Both the position numbers and the translations under genes were made by a program. Below are positions 36,468 to 46,324 of a stretch of 64,000 bases of DNA, piece by piece. The stretch comes from Flavobacterium gyeonganense (GTDB lineage: Bacteria > Bacteroidota > Bacteroidia > Flavobacteriales > Flavobacteriaceae), in NCBI RefSeq assembly GCF_029625295.1, contig NZ_CP121112.1:2604001-2668000 (forward strand), read 5' to 3'. Each line of letters opens with the position of its first letter. Positions within the stretch are counted from its first letter, which is position 1. The notes below the pieces were generated by a model. The model was given only the letters and a program-made list of their open reading frames with translations, was not told the DNA's origin and ran no database searches.

Positions 36468-37928
36468 TCAATAAATCAAAGTCTGTATTGCGTGTGCAGG
36501 TATTTTTACTACTGTTTTTTTAGTTGCGATAATTAAGTTATACGTGATTTCATTATCGGTATGATTCATTATGATAGTGGCCATTTTTCCATCTTTATTT
36601 AAGAATGAGGTACTGGACAAATGACTTCTGCTAACCGATGTGCTGACTCTAACAGCATTTGGGCGAATAAACTTAGAAAAATGACCAATATAATAATAAG
36701 ATGGCGTATAAATTAATTCACCAGTTGTGGTATCGGCATGAATAGGGGCAAAGCAAAAATTGCCAACATGGTTTGGTCCTCCAAACTGATCTAATAGAAT
36801 ATTCCAGTCGGTCCAGGCAACTGTTCCGTTATTGAAATCATTAATCATAGAAGTTCCATATCTTTCTGCATTTGGCCAAAACTGATATTTTGCAGCATTA
36901 AATCTTTCGACACAGCCCTCGGTAAATATTAATTTTTTGTCCGGATAGGCTTCATGAACCCTGGCTACATTTTCAAACATTGGCTGAGCTCCGGTCCAGG
37001 TTTCATACCAGTGAAAACCCATTCCCCAAACATATTTTGAAGCTTCAGGATCTGAAAAAATCACGTTTGCTCTTTGTACCATCAAATCCCGGTTATGATC
37101 CCAGGCTATTATTTTTACATTTCCTAAACCTTCTTTTTTCAATGTTGGCCCAAGAAAGTTTTTCAGAAAATCTCTCTCATCTTCAGCTGTATACAAACAA
37201 GATTCCCAGGTTTGAGTTGCCATGGGCTCATTTTGTACGGAGGTAGCCCAGATTGGAATTCCTTCTTTTTCATATGCTTTTATAAATTTCGCATACATAT
37301 TAGCCCAGGGCTGGTAAAATTCCGGCAATAATTTTCCGCCTTTAAGTACACTTTTATTGCTTTTCATAAAAGCGTTTGGCGACCACGGTGTTGCATAGGC
37401 AGGGATTTTTCCTCCGGAAGTTTTTATGGCTTGTTTGATTAATGGAATTCTAAATTCTTTATCGTGTTCAATAGAAAAAGTCTTTAATTCGGTATCGCCT
37501 TCTTTGATATAAGAATAGCTTCCACTGCTAAAATCAGAGCTTTGTATCGTTGTTCTTAGCAATGAATAGCCTATTCCTTTTTGAGTATCGTAATAAGCAT
37601 TTAAGAATTCAGTTTGTTTTTCTTTGGATAATTTTGCAAATATTTCGGCACTTGCGTCAGTAATAGCACCTCCAATTCCCATAAAGGTCTGGAATTTTTT
37701 GGAGGGTTCTACAAAAACTGAAATTTCAGTTTCAACAGGCTGTGGGGAAGGTGAGAATTTTAAATTATCTGTAGGGGTTAACCTTAATTTTGTGTTATCA
37801 GCAGTAGTATATACTGTGATTGTTTTATTATTTGTTGTAAATTCTTTTGTTTGCTTTGGTTTTTTCTGTTGTGGATGAACAGAAAATGATAAACATAAAC
37901 AAGTAATAATAAAGCCAATTTTTTTCAT
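36468..37928 (-). CDS. Glycoside hydrolase family 30 (glucosylceramidase-like / endo-beta-glucanase)
   Basis: A 486-residue secreted enzyme with signal peptide MKKIGFIITCLCLSFSVHPQ. The TIM barrel holds FMGIGGAITDASAEIFAKL, the acid/base glutamate in WATSVQNEPMATQ near residue 232, and the nucleophile glutamate in KLIFTEGCVE near 333. A C-terminal beta-sandwich follows. Members near SusC/D and GH3 often cleave beta-1,6-glucan (GH30 subfamily 3), though glucosylceramidase or beta-xylanase activity cannot be excluded by eye. It begins after a terminator behind susD. Confidence 0.9.
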   Translation of the reverse strand: MKKIGFIITCLCLSFSVHPQQKKPKQTKEFTTNNKTITVYTTADNTKLRLTPTDNLKFSPSPQPVETEISVFVEPSKKFQTFMGIGGAITDASAEIFAKLSKEKQTEFLNAYYDTQKGIGYSLLRTTIQSSDFSSGSYSYIKEGDTELKTFSIEHDKEFRIPLIKQAIKTSGGKIPAYATPWSPNAFMKSNKSVLKGGKLLPEFYQPWANMYAKFIKAYEKEGIPIWATSVQNEPMATQTWESCLYTAEDERDFLKNFLGPTLKKEGLGNVKIIAWDHNRDLMVQRANVIFSDPEASKYVWGMGFHWYETWTGAQPMFENVARVHEAYPDKKLIFTEGCVERFNAAKYQFWPNAERYGTSMINDFNNGTVAWTDWNILLDQFGGPNHVGNFCFAPIHADTTTGELIYTPSYYYIGHFSKFIRPNAVRVSTSVSRSHLSSTSFLNKDGKMATIIMNHTDNEITYNLIIATKKTVVKIPAHAIQTLIY

Positions 37929-38005
37929 TGTATTATGTTTTAATAATTTAAGAATCAGGCATAAATGTTTTTGGATTCTTCAAAATGATTTAAAAAATAG
38001 CCCAT

Positions 38006-38038
38006 ATCAATAAAAAATATGGGCTATTCTAACAACCA
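38006..38038 (-). terminator. Terminator between susD and the GH30 gene
   Basis: A 12-base-pair stem AATAGCCCATAT/ATATGGGCTATT; on the minus strand a U-run follows. It lies about 165 bases past the susD stop, so SusCD could be made in excess over the enzymes, or the enzymes may have their own promoter. Confidence 0.8.
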
Positions 38039-38202
38039 AACTTAACTTACTTAACTTCAAATGATTCACGATTCAGTGAATCCATTTTTATTGCAATGTT
38101 TTATTCTCTCGAATATTATTAATTGCCTTTTTGTTTTTAGAATTTTTAACCGAAATAGAAGTAATCAGTGCTTTTTACAGCAATGAAATTTCTTATTAGC
38201 CG

Positions 38203-39762
38203 TTAGTTACCCCAACCTGGATTAGGTGTCATTTTGCTATTGTTAAGAATTTCTGCAGAAGGAATTGGATATAACTTATGTTTTTCAGCAAAATTACCAT
38301 TCTTCTTAAATCCTTGGTTTTTAAGTACTGTTGCTGCATCACCCCAACGAATTAAATCAAGGAATCTGAATCCTTCAAATGCTAATTCTAATCTTCTTTC
38401 TGTTTTAATTGCATCAAGTGTAACAGTTTTAACAGGTAAGTCTACTCTGTCCCGAACTTTAGTAAAATAGCCTTGTGCAGTTGAAACATTTCCTGCTAAA
38501 AGATTCGCTTCTGCTGCCATTAAAAGAACATCTGCATACCTGATTAATCTAATATTTGTTCCATAGTTTAGTTCAGCAACGCCCGGACTTGCAACTGTTT
38601 CAGACTTTAAGGAACCATATTTAAGTCTGAAATAACCTTCCATTCCCCAAACCGGCGGCGCTTCTGTCCAATCCAGATCCTTATCTACTATCCAGTCTCC
38701 GCCATATTTTGTTCTAAGATCGGCAACGGATAATATGGAAGCATTTTTTCTAACGACATCACCTTCTGCATCAAATGCCTCAGCCATTTTAGCTGTTGGA
38801 TAGTTAAAGCCCCAGCCTGGCAGAAGTCCTGAAGTTCCTGTAGTATAGTAATCACCTCTAGGTCCCATTAACTGCCAGTTGATATTGTTTTCCATTGAAC
38901 GGTTTCCTCCCCATTGAAAATTACCCCAATCATACCCGGTAATATTATAACCAACTTCAAACAATGATTCTAAGCCGTATTCAGATTCTTTTAAAAATAA
39001 TTTTGAATAATCAGGGGCAAGGTCGTACTCAGTTGAAGTTATTACATCTTCAAATGCAGCAGCTGATTCAGGATATTTTTTTTGATATAAATAGGCTTTA
39101 CCTTTTATCGCCTGCGCTGTCCCTTTTGACATTCTAAAACGCATTTCGGGAGAATAGTCACTTTTTTTAGGCAGGTTTGGAATAGCTTCATCTAAATCTT
39201 TGTGTATTTGGGCATAGATTTGTTCAGGAGTCGATTTTTCAAGCGCAAACTCAGATGCACCCGGAAGTGCTAATCGTAATGGAACTCCTCCCCACATTGA
39301 AACTAATTCAAAATAAAAAAAGGCTCTTAAGGCTTTGGCTTCGGCTATCATCTGAACTTTGGCAGGTGTATCTCCTACGGCTATATTAATAACAGCATTA
39401 GCTCTCATAATGCCAAAATACATGGTTTTAAAAGAATGTTCAATTGGTTTGTTTTCAGCTGTATATGAAAAGTCATCCAGTTGTTGATATGATGGCTGGT
39501 CACCATCTGAACCTCCACCTGCGTGTGTTTCGTCTGCCGGAAATGATTTTACAACATACATAGAATTCCAGTCAGTAGTATATGCCCATTGCAGCACATC
39601 ATAACATGCAAATACGCCTTCCTGAAGTTCTTCTTCAGTTTTGAAATAATCATCAGCAGCCAAAACACCATAAACCGGCTTATCTAAGAAATCGTCTGCA
39701 CAGGAAATCAGCACAGTTGCTAATCCTGCAAATAATGATATTTTATATATTAATTTTTTCAT
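38203..39762 (-). CDS. susD: RagB/SusD family nutrient-binding outer-membrane lipoprotein
   Basis: A 519-residue lipoprotein with signal ending LISC (acylated Cys near residue 21), followed by ADDFLDKPVYG, the standard SusD opening. It contains tetratricopeptide-like helices (EAKALRAFFYFELVSMWGGVPL, KGKAYLYQKKYPESAAAFE) and the C-terminal RRLELAFEGFRFLDLIRWGDA with YPIPSAEI. It is the glycan-binding lid that closes over the SusC transporter on the cell surface. It lies 23 bases downstream of susC. Confidence 0.95.
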   Translation of the reverse strand: MKKLIYKISLFAGLATVLISCADDFLDKPVYGVLAADDYFKTEEELQEGVFACYDVLQWAYTTDWNSMYVVKSFPADETHAGGGSDGDQPSYQQLDDFSYTAENKPIEHSFKTMYFGIMRANAVINIAVGDTPAKVQMIAEAKALRAFFYFELVSMWGGVPLRLALPGASEFALEKSTPEQIYAQIHKDLDEAIPNLPKKSDYSPEMRFRMSKGTAQAIKGKAYLYQKKYPESAAAFEDVITSTEYDLAPDYSKLFLKESEYGLESLFEVGYNITGYDWGNFQWGGNRSMENNINWQLMGPRGDYYTTGTSGLLPGWGFNYPTAKMAEAFDAEGDVVRKNASILSVADLRTKYGGDWIVDKDLDWTEAPPVWGMEGYFRLKYGSLKSETVASPGVAELNYGTNIRLIRYADVLLMAAEANLLAGNVSTAQGYFTKVRDRVDLPVKTVTLDAIKTERRLELAFEGFRFLDLIRWGDAATVLKNQGFKKNGNFAEKHKLYPIPSAEILNNSKMTPNPGWGN

Positions 39763-39785
39763 CGTTATTTATTTATGTCTTTGAA

Positions 39786-42700
39786 TTAAAATGATACTGA
39801 TAATCCTGTCATGATACGGCTTGCATTTGGATACAAACCTCTGTCAATACCTTGGGAGTTATTTGAAAAACTTCCTACTTCAGGGTCAATACCTTTGTAT
39901 TTTGTAAATGTGAAGTAATCATCCAATGAAACATAAAGTCTCAGGTTGCTCACTTTTATCTGGCTTAATAATTCTGATTTAAAATTATATCCGAATTGGA
40001 TTTGTTTGATTTTTACATAAGAAGCATCCTGAACCATTAAATCACTTGTATAAATGATTGGATCACTATAAGATGCTTTTGGAAAGCTGTTTGTACTTCC
40101 TTCTCCAGTCCATCTGTCAGTGTAAAAGAATGACGGACGATTAGAGGCCGGGTTGTCAACTCTCGCTAATGCAAGGAAATTTTCTCCTCCAAAGGCACCT
40201 TGTGCAAAAATCTTAAGATCAAATCCTTTGTATTCAAAATCTATAGTGGTTGAAACTATTACATCATGGTGAGGGTCACCAATGTATGTTTTATCCTGAT
40301 CTGTAATATCACCGTCACCATTCGTATCAACAACTATAGGGGCACCCGGAGTTGGGTTCCATGTAGAGACATTTCCTAAAGCTGTTTTATAAGCGTCAAT
40401 TTGGGCCTGATTCTGGAAAATACCATCTGTTTTATATCCTCTGAAAAACCAAACCGGTTTTCCTAATTCGAAAGAAGTTACAGTTCCTAATACTGGCAGG
40501 TTTGCTCCATCAACTCTTGTAAGCAATGGGTTTAAATACGTAACTTCGTTTTTAATTGTAGTCAGGTTTAAGTTGATTCCGTAGTTGAATTTATGTCCGG
40601 ATTCTCTCCAGCCTGCTTCAATTTCAAATCCTTTGTTGGTTACATCACCTGCATTAGCATATGGAGCGGCATAACCAGTTGATAAAGGTGGAGATGAAGG
40701 AGTTAATAAATCTTTTGTGACTTTTTTATAATAGTCAAAACCAAATGATAATCTATTATTAAAAGCTCGTACATCAAATCCTAAATCGGTTTGTTCCGTA
40801 GTTTCCCACGTAATGTCTTCGTTAGGTAATGCTTTAAGTTCACCTACAGTATGATAGTTGCCTAATGCATCCGGATATTTTAAACCATCTTTGGTAATGA
40901 ATGCCTGCCATTGACCAGCAGCAATATTAGATGTAGATCCGTTTTGACCCCATGATGCTCTTAATTTTAAATGATTTACAGTTTCAGTTCCCCAAAATGA
41001 TTCATTAGAGATGATCCAGCCCGCAGATACTGCAGGGAAATACCCGGCACGTTTGTCAGGTGCAAAAAGCGAAGAGTTATCATTTCTTAAAGAAGCCTGA
41101 AATAAATATTTATTATCATATGAATACGTAAGACGTCCAAAGTAAGAATTCATGGATGATGGTGTTATATTACCGGATATAGTTCCCGTTACAGGAGTTT
41201 CACCAACAGGCGCCCATTGGTCACCTTCCTTAATCATTCCAGATGCACGTGTATTCAAATAGCGATATTCAGTGTCCTGAGCAGACATACCTATCATGGC
41301 AGAGAATTCATGCTTACCGATTGTTTTGGTGTAAGTTGCAAAGTTTTCAAATAACCATGTTTTGAAAATTCCCTGATTATAAGTTTTAGAATTCGTAGTG
41401 TTTTCTTTAGTAGAATTCCACCATGCTTTTTGAGACCAGTCATCATAATTATTGAATGCCTGCTCAATACCGTAGCGTGTTGTAAAAACAAATCCTTCAA
41501 AAGGCTTGATATTGGCATATACATTACCAATAATTTTCGTTTCCTGGCTTAAACCATGGTCAATTGCAATTTGTCCAATTGGATTTGCAATTTCTCCATC
41601 AATATATTCTGAAATACCATAATACTCTCCGTTTTTATTTTTGATTAGTACTTTTCCTGCTGCCAATGCATCCTGAACGTGTTGTGGCAACGCTGTTCCG
41701 TTAGGATAAAATACTGGTGTCAAAGGATCCATTAACATGGCGTGATTCATGATACCGTTGAAACTGTCATCCTCAGTAAAAGCTTTACGTTTGTTTACCG
41801 AAAGAGAGAAATTTTCCCCAACTTCTAAATATTTGCTTACTTTGTGGTTGGAGTTAGCTCTAACGGTTGTACGTTTAAAATTGGTTTTATCTCCTCCAAA
41901 AATCCCATCCTGAGTAAAAAAGTTGCCTGAAATTAAAAAGGTAGAAACTTCATTTCCTCCTGCAAGCTGAAGTGTATGGTGTTGCATTGGTGCTGCATCT
42001 TCAGCTGCTTCATCAAGCCAGTCTGTTCCTTTTTTGCCTTCCCAGTCTGCTACATTTGGTCTGTTACCCGGAGGTTTTGTTTCATCAATCCATTTAACGT
42101 ACTGATCAGCATTCATCATTTCTAATTTTGTTCTCAAAGACTGAAAACCAAATTGATTGCTGTAAGTAACTTTCATTGATCCTGCTTTACCTTTTTTAGT
42201 TGTAATCATTACAACTCCATTACCTCCATCAGCTCCATAGATAGCTGCTGAGGCTGCATCTTTTAATATTTCTATTTTTTCGATATCATTAGAGTCAAGG
42301 AAATCGATATTACCGGTTCGCATCCCGTCAACCACATAAATAGGGTCTGAATTACCGTTTGATCCAGCTCCACGGATACGAACTTTAGCTCCAGCTCCCG
42401 GAGCACCAGATTGTGCCATAACAGTTACACCGGCAGCTTGCCCTTGTAATACCTGTGTTGACAAACCAACTGATAAAGTGGCAATTTGCTCTGCTTTTAT
42501 TGAAGAAATAGCACCTGTAACAACACTTTTCTTTTGCGTTCCGTATCCTACCACTACAACTTCATTTAAGTTTTGTGATTCAGGCTTTAATCTGATTTCA
42601 ATTTTAGTTCTTCCATTTACAACCTCCTCTATTGTATTATATCCCACAAAGGTTATTGTTAATGTTCCATTAGAGGGAGCATTAATCTGGAACTTTCCAT

Positions 42701-42872
42701 CAAAATCAGATGCAGTTGCTTTATTAGTGCCTTTAATTAAAATTGTTGCTCCCGGGACGGGCATTCCACTTTCATCGTTAATTATTCCATTTACCGTGAT
42801 ATCCTGAGCGACTGCGATAACTGAAAACAATAAAGACGAAAAACAAAAAAGAAGTAATTTTGTTAATTTCAT
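39786..42872 (-). CDS. susC: SusC/RagA family TonB-linked outer-membrane transporter
   Basis: A 1028-residue barrel protein. Signal peptide (MKLTKLLLFCFSSLLFSVIAVAQ), carboxypeptidase-like domain (VNGIINDESGMPVPGATILI, residues 25-100), the SusC signature NEVVVVGYGTQKKSVVTGAI, a plug domain with IYVVDGMRTGNIDFL and SNDIEKIEILKDAASAAIYG, then a 22-strand barrel ending GLSVSF. It imports oligosaccharides with SusD. It begins the minus-strand unit of the polysaccharide locus and faces the regulator gene. Confidence 0.96.
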   Translation of the reverse strand: MKLTKLLLFCFSSLLFSVIAVAQDITVNGIINDESGMPVPGATILIKGTNKATASDFDGKFQINAPSNGTLTITFVGYNTIEEVVNGRTKIEIRLKPESQNLNEVVVVGYGTQKKSVVTGAISSIKAEQIATLSVGLSTQVLQGQAAGVTVMAQSGAPGAGAKVRIRGAGSNGNSDPIYVVDGMRTGNIDFLDSNDIEKIEILKDAASAAIYGADGGNGVVMITTKKGKAGSMKVTYSNQFGFQSLRTKLEMMNADQYVKWIDETKPPGNRPNVADWEGKKGTDWLDEAAEDAAPMQHHTLQLAGGNEVSTFLISGNFFTQDGIFGGDKTNFKRTTVRANSNHKVSKYLEVGENFSLSVNKRKAFTEDDSFNGIMNHAMLMDPLTPVFYPNGTALPQHVQDALAAGKVLIKNKNGEYYGISEYIDGEIANPIGQIAIDHGLSQETKIIGNVYANIKPFEGFVFTTRYGIEQAFNNYDDWSQKAWWNSTKENTTNSKTYNQGIFKTWLFENFATYTKTIGKHEFSAMIGMSAQDTEYRYLNTRASGMIKEGDQWAPVGETPVTGTISGNITPSSMNSYFGRLTYSYDNKYLFQASLRNDNSSLFAPDKRAGYFPAVSAGWIISNESFWGTETVNHLKLRASWGQNGSTSNIAAGQWQAFITKDGLKYPDALGNYHTVGELKALPNEDITWETTEQTDLGFDVRAFNNRLSFGFDYYKKVTKDLLTPSSPPLSTGYAAPYANAGDVTNKGFEIEAGWRESGHKFNYGINLNLTTIKNEVTYLNPLLTRVDGANLPVLGTVTSFELGKPVWFFRGYKTDGIFQNQAQIDAYKTALGNVSTWNPTPGAPIVVDTNGDGDITDQDKTYIGDPHHDVIVSTTIDFEYKGFDLKIFAQGAFGGENFLALARVDNPASNRPSFFYTDRWTGEGSTNSFPKASYSDPIIYTSDLMVQDASYVKIKQIQFGYNFKSELLSQIKVSNLRLYVSLDDYFTFTKYKGIDPEVGSFSNNSQGIDRGLYPNASRIMTGLSVSF

Positions 42873-43205
42873 TTTTCTAAAAATTTTGGTTAATTAATTA
42901 GTAATTTGATACAATGTTAGAGTTTAAATTTCAAATTTTTATAATTTTTTGTCATTACAAAAACACATCAAACTATAGATTTATACTTTACAAAAACACA
43001 TCATATTAGTTTTAAATTATTGAATTTTAAATGTTTAAAAAAATAATTGGATTGTTATAATAATGTTAATTCTAATAAAAAAACACTACATTTATCAAAA
43101 TTCAAATAAAGTATTAGTATATAGTTTTTGTTGTGATTGCGTATTTAGGATAAATGTAAAAATTACAATTAAATATATTAATTATAAAAAATAGGGTCAA
43201 AAAAT
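42873..43205. other. Divergent intergenic region between susC and its regulator
   Basis: A gap of 333 AT-rich bases without a gene. Its notable content is a 16-base direct repeat listed separately. A clear TAnnTTTG box for susC could not be fixed by eye. Confidence 0.6.
42955..43003. promoter_or_regulatory. Direct-repeat operator candidate for the SusCD locus
   Basis: TTACAAAAACACATCA occurs exactly twice, at 42955-42970 and 42988-43003, with 33 bases between equivalent positions, about three helical turns. Its place between susC and the LuxR-type regulator suggests two regulator binding sites on one face of the DNA. Confidence 0.55.
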
Positions 43206-46088
43206 ATGAAATCGATAAGTTGCTTTTTGGGTACATTTCTATTTCTGCTTGCTTTCAACAATTTTGGCCAGGTAAAAAACATTGGAACACCTAATCTTAA
43301 AAATTATAAACGAACAGAATATAAAGGTGGAACTCAAAACTGGAGTATCGATCAGGATAAAAATGGCAATATATATTTCGCAAATAATAGTGGATTGATT
43401 CAATTTGATGGTTCTACATGGCGTAGATATTCTTTACCAAACAATACTGCAATAAGAAGTTTGAAAATCGATGATTCGGGAAGAATTTTTGTTGGGGGAA
43501 ATAATGAATTTGGTTATTTTAATGCAGGGGATAAGGGTGATTTGAAATATTACTCACTTTCAAAGCTAATTAGTCCCAAAGATGCAAAGGATATAAATTT
43601 AATCTGGAGAATTCATGTTTTTAAAGGAGAAGTAATTTTCCAATCTTTTACTAAAGCACTTTTTTATAAAAACAACAACAACAAAGTTAGAGTCCTCAAC
43701 GCACCAAGAAAGTTTCAGTTTTCTTTTGTAGTAAAGAACCGGCTTTACTTTCAGGATAAGGTATTGGGAATTTTAGAATATAAAAATCAAAAATTATATT
43801 CTTTAAAAGGCACAAAGGTTCTGAATGATAAAGAGATTTGGGCCATGTTTCCGTTGCCTGACAATAAGATTCTTTTGGCTACCCTCGAAAAAGGTCTTTT
43901 TGTTTACGATTTTAACAGCATAACTGAATGGAATAATGAAGCAAATAGTTTTATAAAAAAGAATACTTCGCTTGGCGGAGCAATTATAAAAAATAAATTT
44001 ATCGTTCTAAATTCTGTTTTAAATGGTGTAATAATTTGTGATTTAAATGGACATATAATTCAGCATCTAAATCGTCAAAAGGGACTTCAAAACAATACGA
44101 TACTCACTTCATTTGTTGATAATAAAAATAATCTTTGGCTGGGGCTTGATAACGGAATAACCTTTATTAATGAAAATTCACCTTTTACGTATTTTGATTA
44201 TAGTTATAATATAGGTACAGTTTACGCATCTGTATTGCATCAGAATAAATTGTATGTGGCAACAAATCAGGGATTATTTTATCATCACTGGAATACTCCA
44301 TTCAGTGATGAACCTTTCAACAGGGTCGAGGGAACAATAGCTCAGGCATGGAATATTCAGGTTATAAATAATGTTTTAGTATGTTCCAGTAATAGCGGTG
44401 CTTTAGTGATAGAAAATAATAAGGTGTCAAAAATACTGGATACCAGAGGATATTTTGGTTTGAAACAGATACCCAGACATCCTGAATATGCCATCGGAGA
44501 GCATTATAATGGTTTTTCAATTTTTAAAATTGGATCTGACAGCGCTGAGTTTATAAATCAGGTTCAGGGTTTTGATGAAACTACCAGTACTTTCGAAGTC
44601 GAATTAGACAATGATTATGTATGGTTCAGGAAAAGCCCCTACTTATATCAGATGGAACTTTCGGATGATCTGAAAAAATTTGAATCGATAAAAAGACATA
44701 CCCGGATATCGTTAGTCAATAAGGGAATTGAAAGTCTGCAATTAATTAATGATAAAGTTTATTTTCAGACAAAAAATCATTTTTACAGATTTTCTAATGA
44801 TCAGGGTGATTTTTTTGAAGACAGAAAAATGAGCAGTCTTTTTAAGAATATACCGCTAATCAATACCGTAATTCAAGATTCTAAAGGGAATTTATGGTAT
44901 TCATTCAATCAGTCTCTTGGTGTATTAGAAAAATCAGACAATGAAAAATACATCAGAAAAGAGGAACCATTCTCTAATTTAACGGGGAATCTGGTCAACA
45001 GTTATATATCAATAAACAGAATAGACTCAAAGAATATTTTTATTGGACTAACGGATGGATTAACACACTATGACGCTACAATTCCGAATACATTTATAAC
45101 AAAACCGGCTGTTTTTATAGAAAGTTTTTCTTTTCCGGGAGATACTATTATAACAGGTAATCTAAAAACAATTGACAAACTGTTTAATTTGTCTTACAGT
45201 GATAATCGTGTCAAGTTTACATTTTCTTCCCCTGTGTTTGAAAATCAGGAAAATGTTACTTATTCCTATAAATTAGAACCTTTTGAAGATACCTGGCGCA
45301 GCTGGTCTCCTGTTGCGATTAAGGAATATACGAATTTAAGGGAAGGCAATTATACAATGAAATTAAGAGCCAGAAACAGTTTTGGTATAGTTTCAGAAAT
45401 AGATCAGGTCAAATTTACGATTTCACCTCCATGGTATAGACATTTTTTAGCTTATATTTCCTATCTGCTTTTAATTTCTCTTGTTATATATGTGATTTCG
45501 AACAGGATTAAACTAAAAATCAGGAAAAATAAATACTACGAAACCATTGAGCAAAGACGTTTATACCTGGAAAAGGAATCTAAAATAAGACAGGAGCAGC
45601 ATGAGCTCGAAAAAGAAATTGAAAAATTAAAAAACGACAAACTTCAAATTAAGATTCTGGCAAAAGACAAAGAGCTGGTAAATAATTCTTTACAGGTGGT
45701 AAAGAAGAATAAAACCCTGAATACTATAATAAGCAAACTAAAAGACATTGATACAAGCATATTAGATGATGCAACGAAATCTGAATTTAATAAGCTTCAT
45801 AAAAGCATTGTAAAAGAAGTAAATACGGATAAAAGCTGGAAAGATTTAGAAAAGCATATTAAGAATGTACATTTTGATTTCCTAAAAAGATTAAAAGAAA
45901 AATACCCGACAATTTCTCCCAGAGAATTGGATTTATCAACTTATTTGCTCATGAATATGTCCACTAAAGAGATTGCTGAGATTATGAATATATCCAATGG
46001 AGGAGTCGAATTGGCCAGATACCGGTTAAGAAAAAAACTCGGGTTAAATAAAAAAGAAAATCTAATTGGGTTTTTAATGAGCATATAG
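43206..46088 (+). CDS. Y_Y_Y-domain sensor with LuxR-type DNA-binding end (SusR-like regulator)
   Basis: A 960-residue one-protein sensor and regulator. Signal peptide MKSISCFLGTFLFLLAFNNFGQ, then a periplasmic two-component-type propeller (repeats such as WSIDQDKNGNIYFANNSGLI and FVDNKNNLWLGLDNGI, about residues 40-620), a triple-tyrosine domain (FTFSSPVFENQENVTYSYKL, about 660-750), one membrane segment near 755-772, a long coiled coil (about 775-840), and a C-terminal LuxR helix-turn-helix: TISPRELDLSTYLLMNMSTK then EIAEIMNISNGG. There is no kinase or receiver domain. It probably senses a glycan product in the periplasm and activates the divergent SusC/SusD genes. Confidence 0.88.
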   Translation: MKSISCFLGTFLFLLAFNNFGQVKNIGTPNLKNYKRTEYKGGTQNWSIDQDKNGNIYFANNSGLIQFDGSTWRRYSLPNNTAIRSLKIDDSGRIFVGGNNEFGYFNAGDKGDLKYYSLSKLISPKDAKDINLIWRIHVFKGEVIFQSFTKALFYKNNNNKVRVLNAPRKFQFSFVVKNRLYFQDKVLGILEYKNQKLYSLKGTKVLNDKEIWAMFPLPDNKILLATLEKGLFVYDFNSITEWNNEANSFIKKNTSLGGAIIKNKFIVLNSVLNGVIICDLNGHIIQHLNRQKGLQNNTILTSFVDNKNNLWLGLDNGITFINENSPFTYFDYSYNIGTVYASVLHQNKLYVATNQGLFYHHWNTPFSDEPFNRVEGTIAQAWNIQVINNVLVCSSNSGALVIENNKVSKILDTRGYFGLKQIPRHPEYAIGEHYNGFSIFKIGSDSAEFINQVQGFDETTSTFEVELDNDYVWFRKSPYLYQMELSDDLKKFESIKRHTRISLVNKGIESLQLINDKVYFQTKNHFYRFSNDQGDFFEDRKMSSLFKNIPLINTVIQDSKGNLWYSFNQSLGVLEKSDNEKYIRKEEPFSNLTGNLVNSYISINRIDSKNIFIGLTDGLTHYDATIPNTFITKPAVFIESFSFPGDTIITGNLKTIDKLFNLSYSDNRVKFTFSSPVFENQENVTYSYKLEPFEDTWRSWSPVAIKEYTNLREGNYTMKLRARNSFGIVSEIDQVKFTISPPWYRHFLAYISYLLLISLVIYVISNRIKLKIRKNKYYETIEQRRLYLEKESKIRQEQHELEKEIEKLKNDKLQIKILAKDKELVNNSLQVVKKNKTLNTIISKLKDIDTSILDDATKSEFNKLHKSIVKEVNTDKSWKDLEKHIKNVHFDFLKRLKEKYPTISPRELDLSTYLLMNMSTKEIAEIMNISNGGVELARYRLRKKLGLNKKENLIGFLMSI

Positions 46089-46136
46089 TATTAGAAATCT
46101 TGCCTTTTGCGTTTTTATAAGTAAGTAGAACATTCC

Positions 46137-46172
46137 AACATCCAAAATGAATTTGATTTTTGGATGTTTTTT
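46137..46172 (+). terminator. Terminator after the SusR-like regulator
   Basis: An 11-base-pair stem AACATCCAAAA/TTTTGGATGTT followed by a T-run. It isolates the following VgrG island from the polysaccharide locus. Confidence 0.85.
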
Positions 46173-46257
46173 TATGACTATATATTTCTTTCTATTTTTT
46201 AGAATATGTGGTAATTTATTTGTGAAGTAAAATATTTACAAAAATATCGACAGAACA

Positions 46258-46288
46258 TTTGCAAAATTAATTTTAAAGGCTATTTTTG
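46258..46288 (+). promoter_or_regulatory. Promoter of the vgrG island
   Basis: TTTG (46258-46261), 19 bases, TATTTTTG (46281-46288), matching the Bacteroidota consensus at both boxes and in spacing. It lies 36 bases before the vgrG ATG. Confidence 0.7.
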
Positions 46289-46324
46289 AAAATAAATTCT
46301 TACTTATTAGTCGACAAATAACTT

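Noticed and set aside
42955..43003. CRISPR or minisatellite
   Set aside because: Only two repeat copies, no array, no cas genes; an operator pair fits better.
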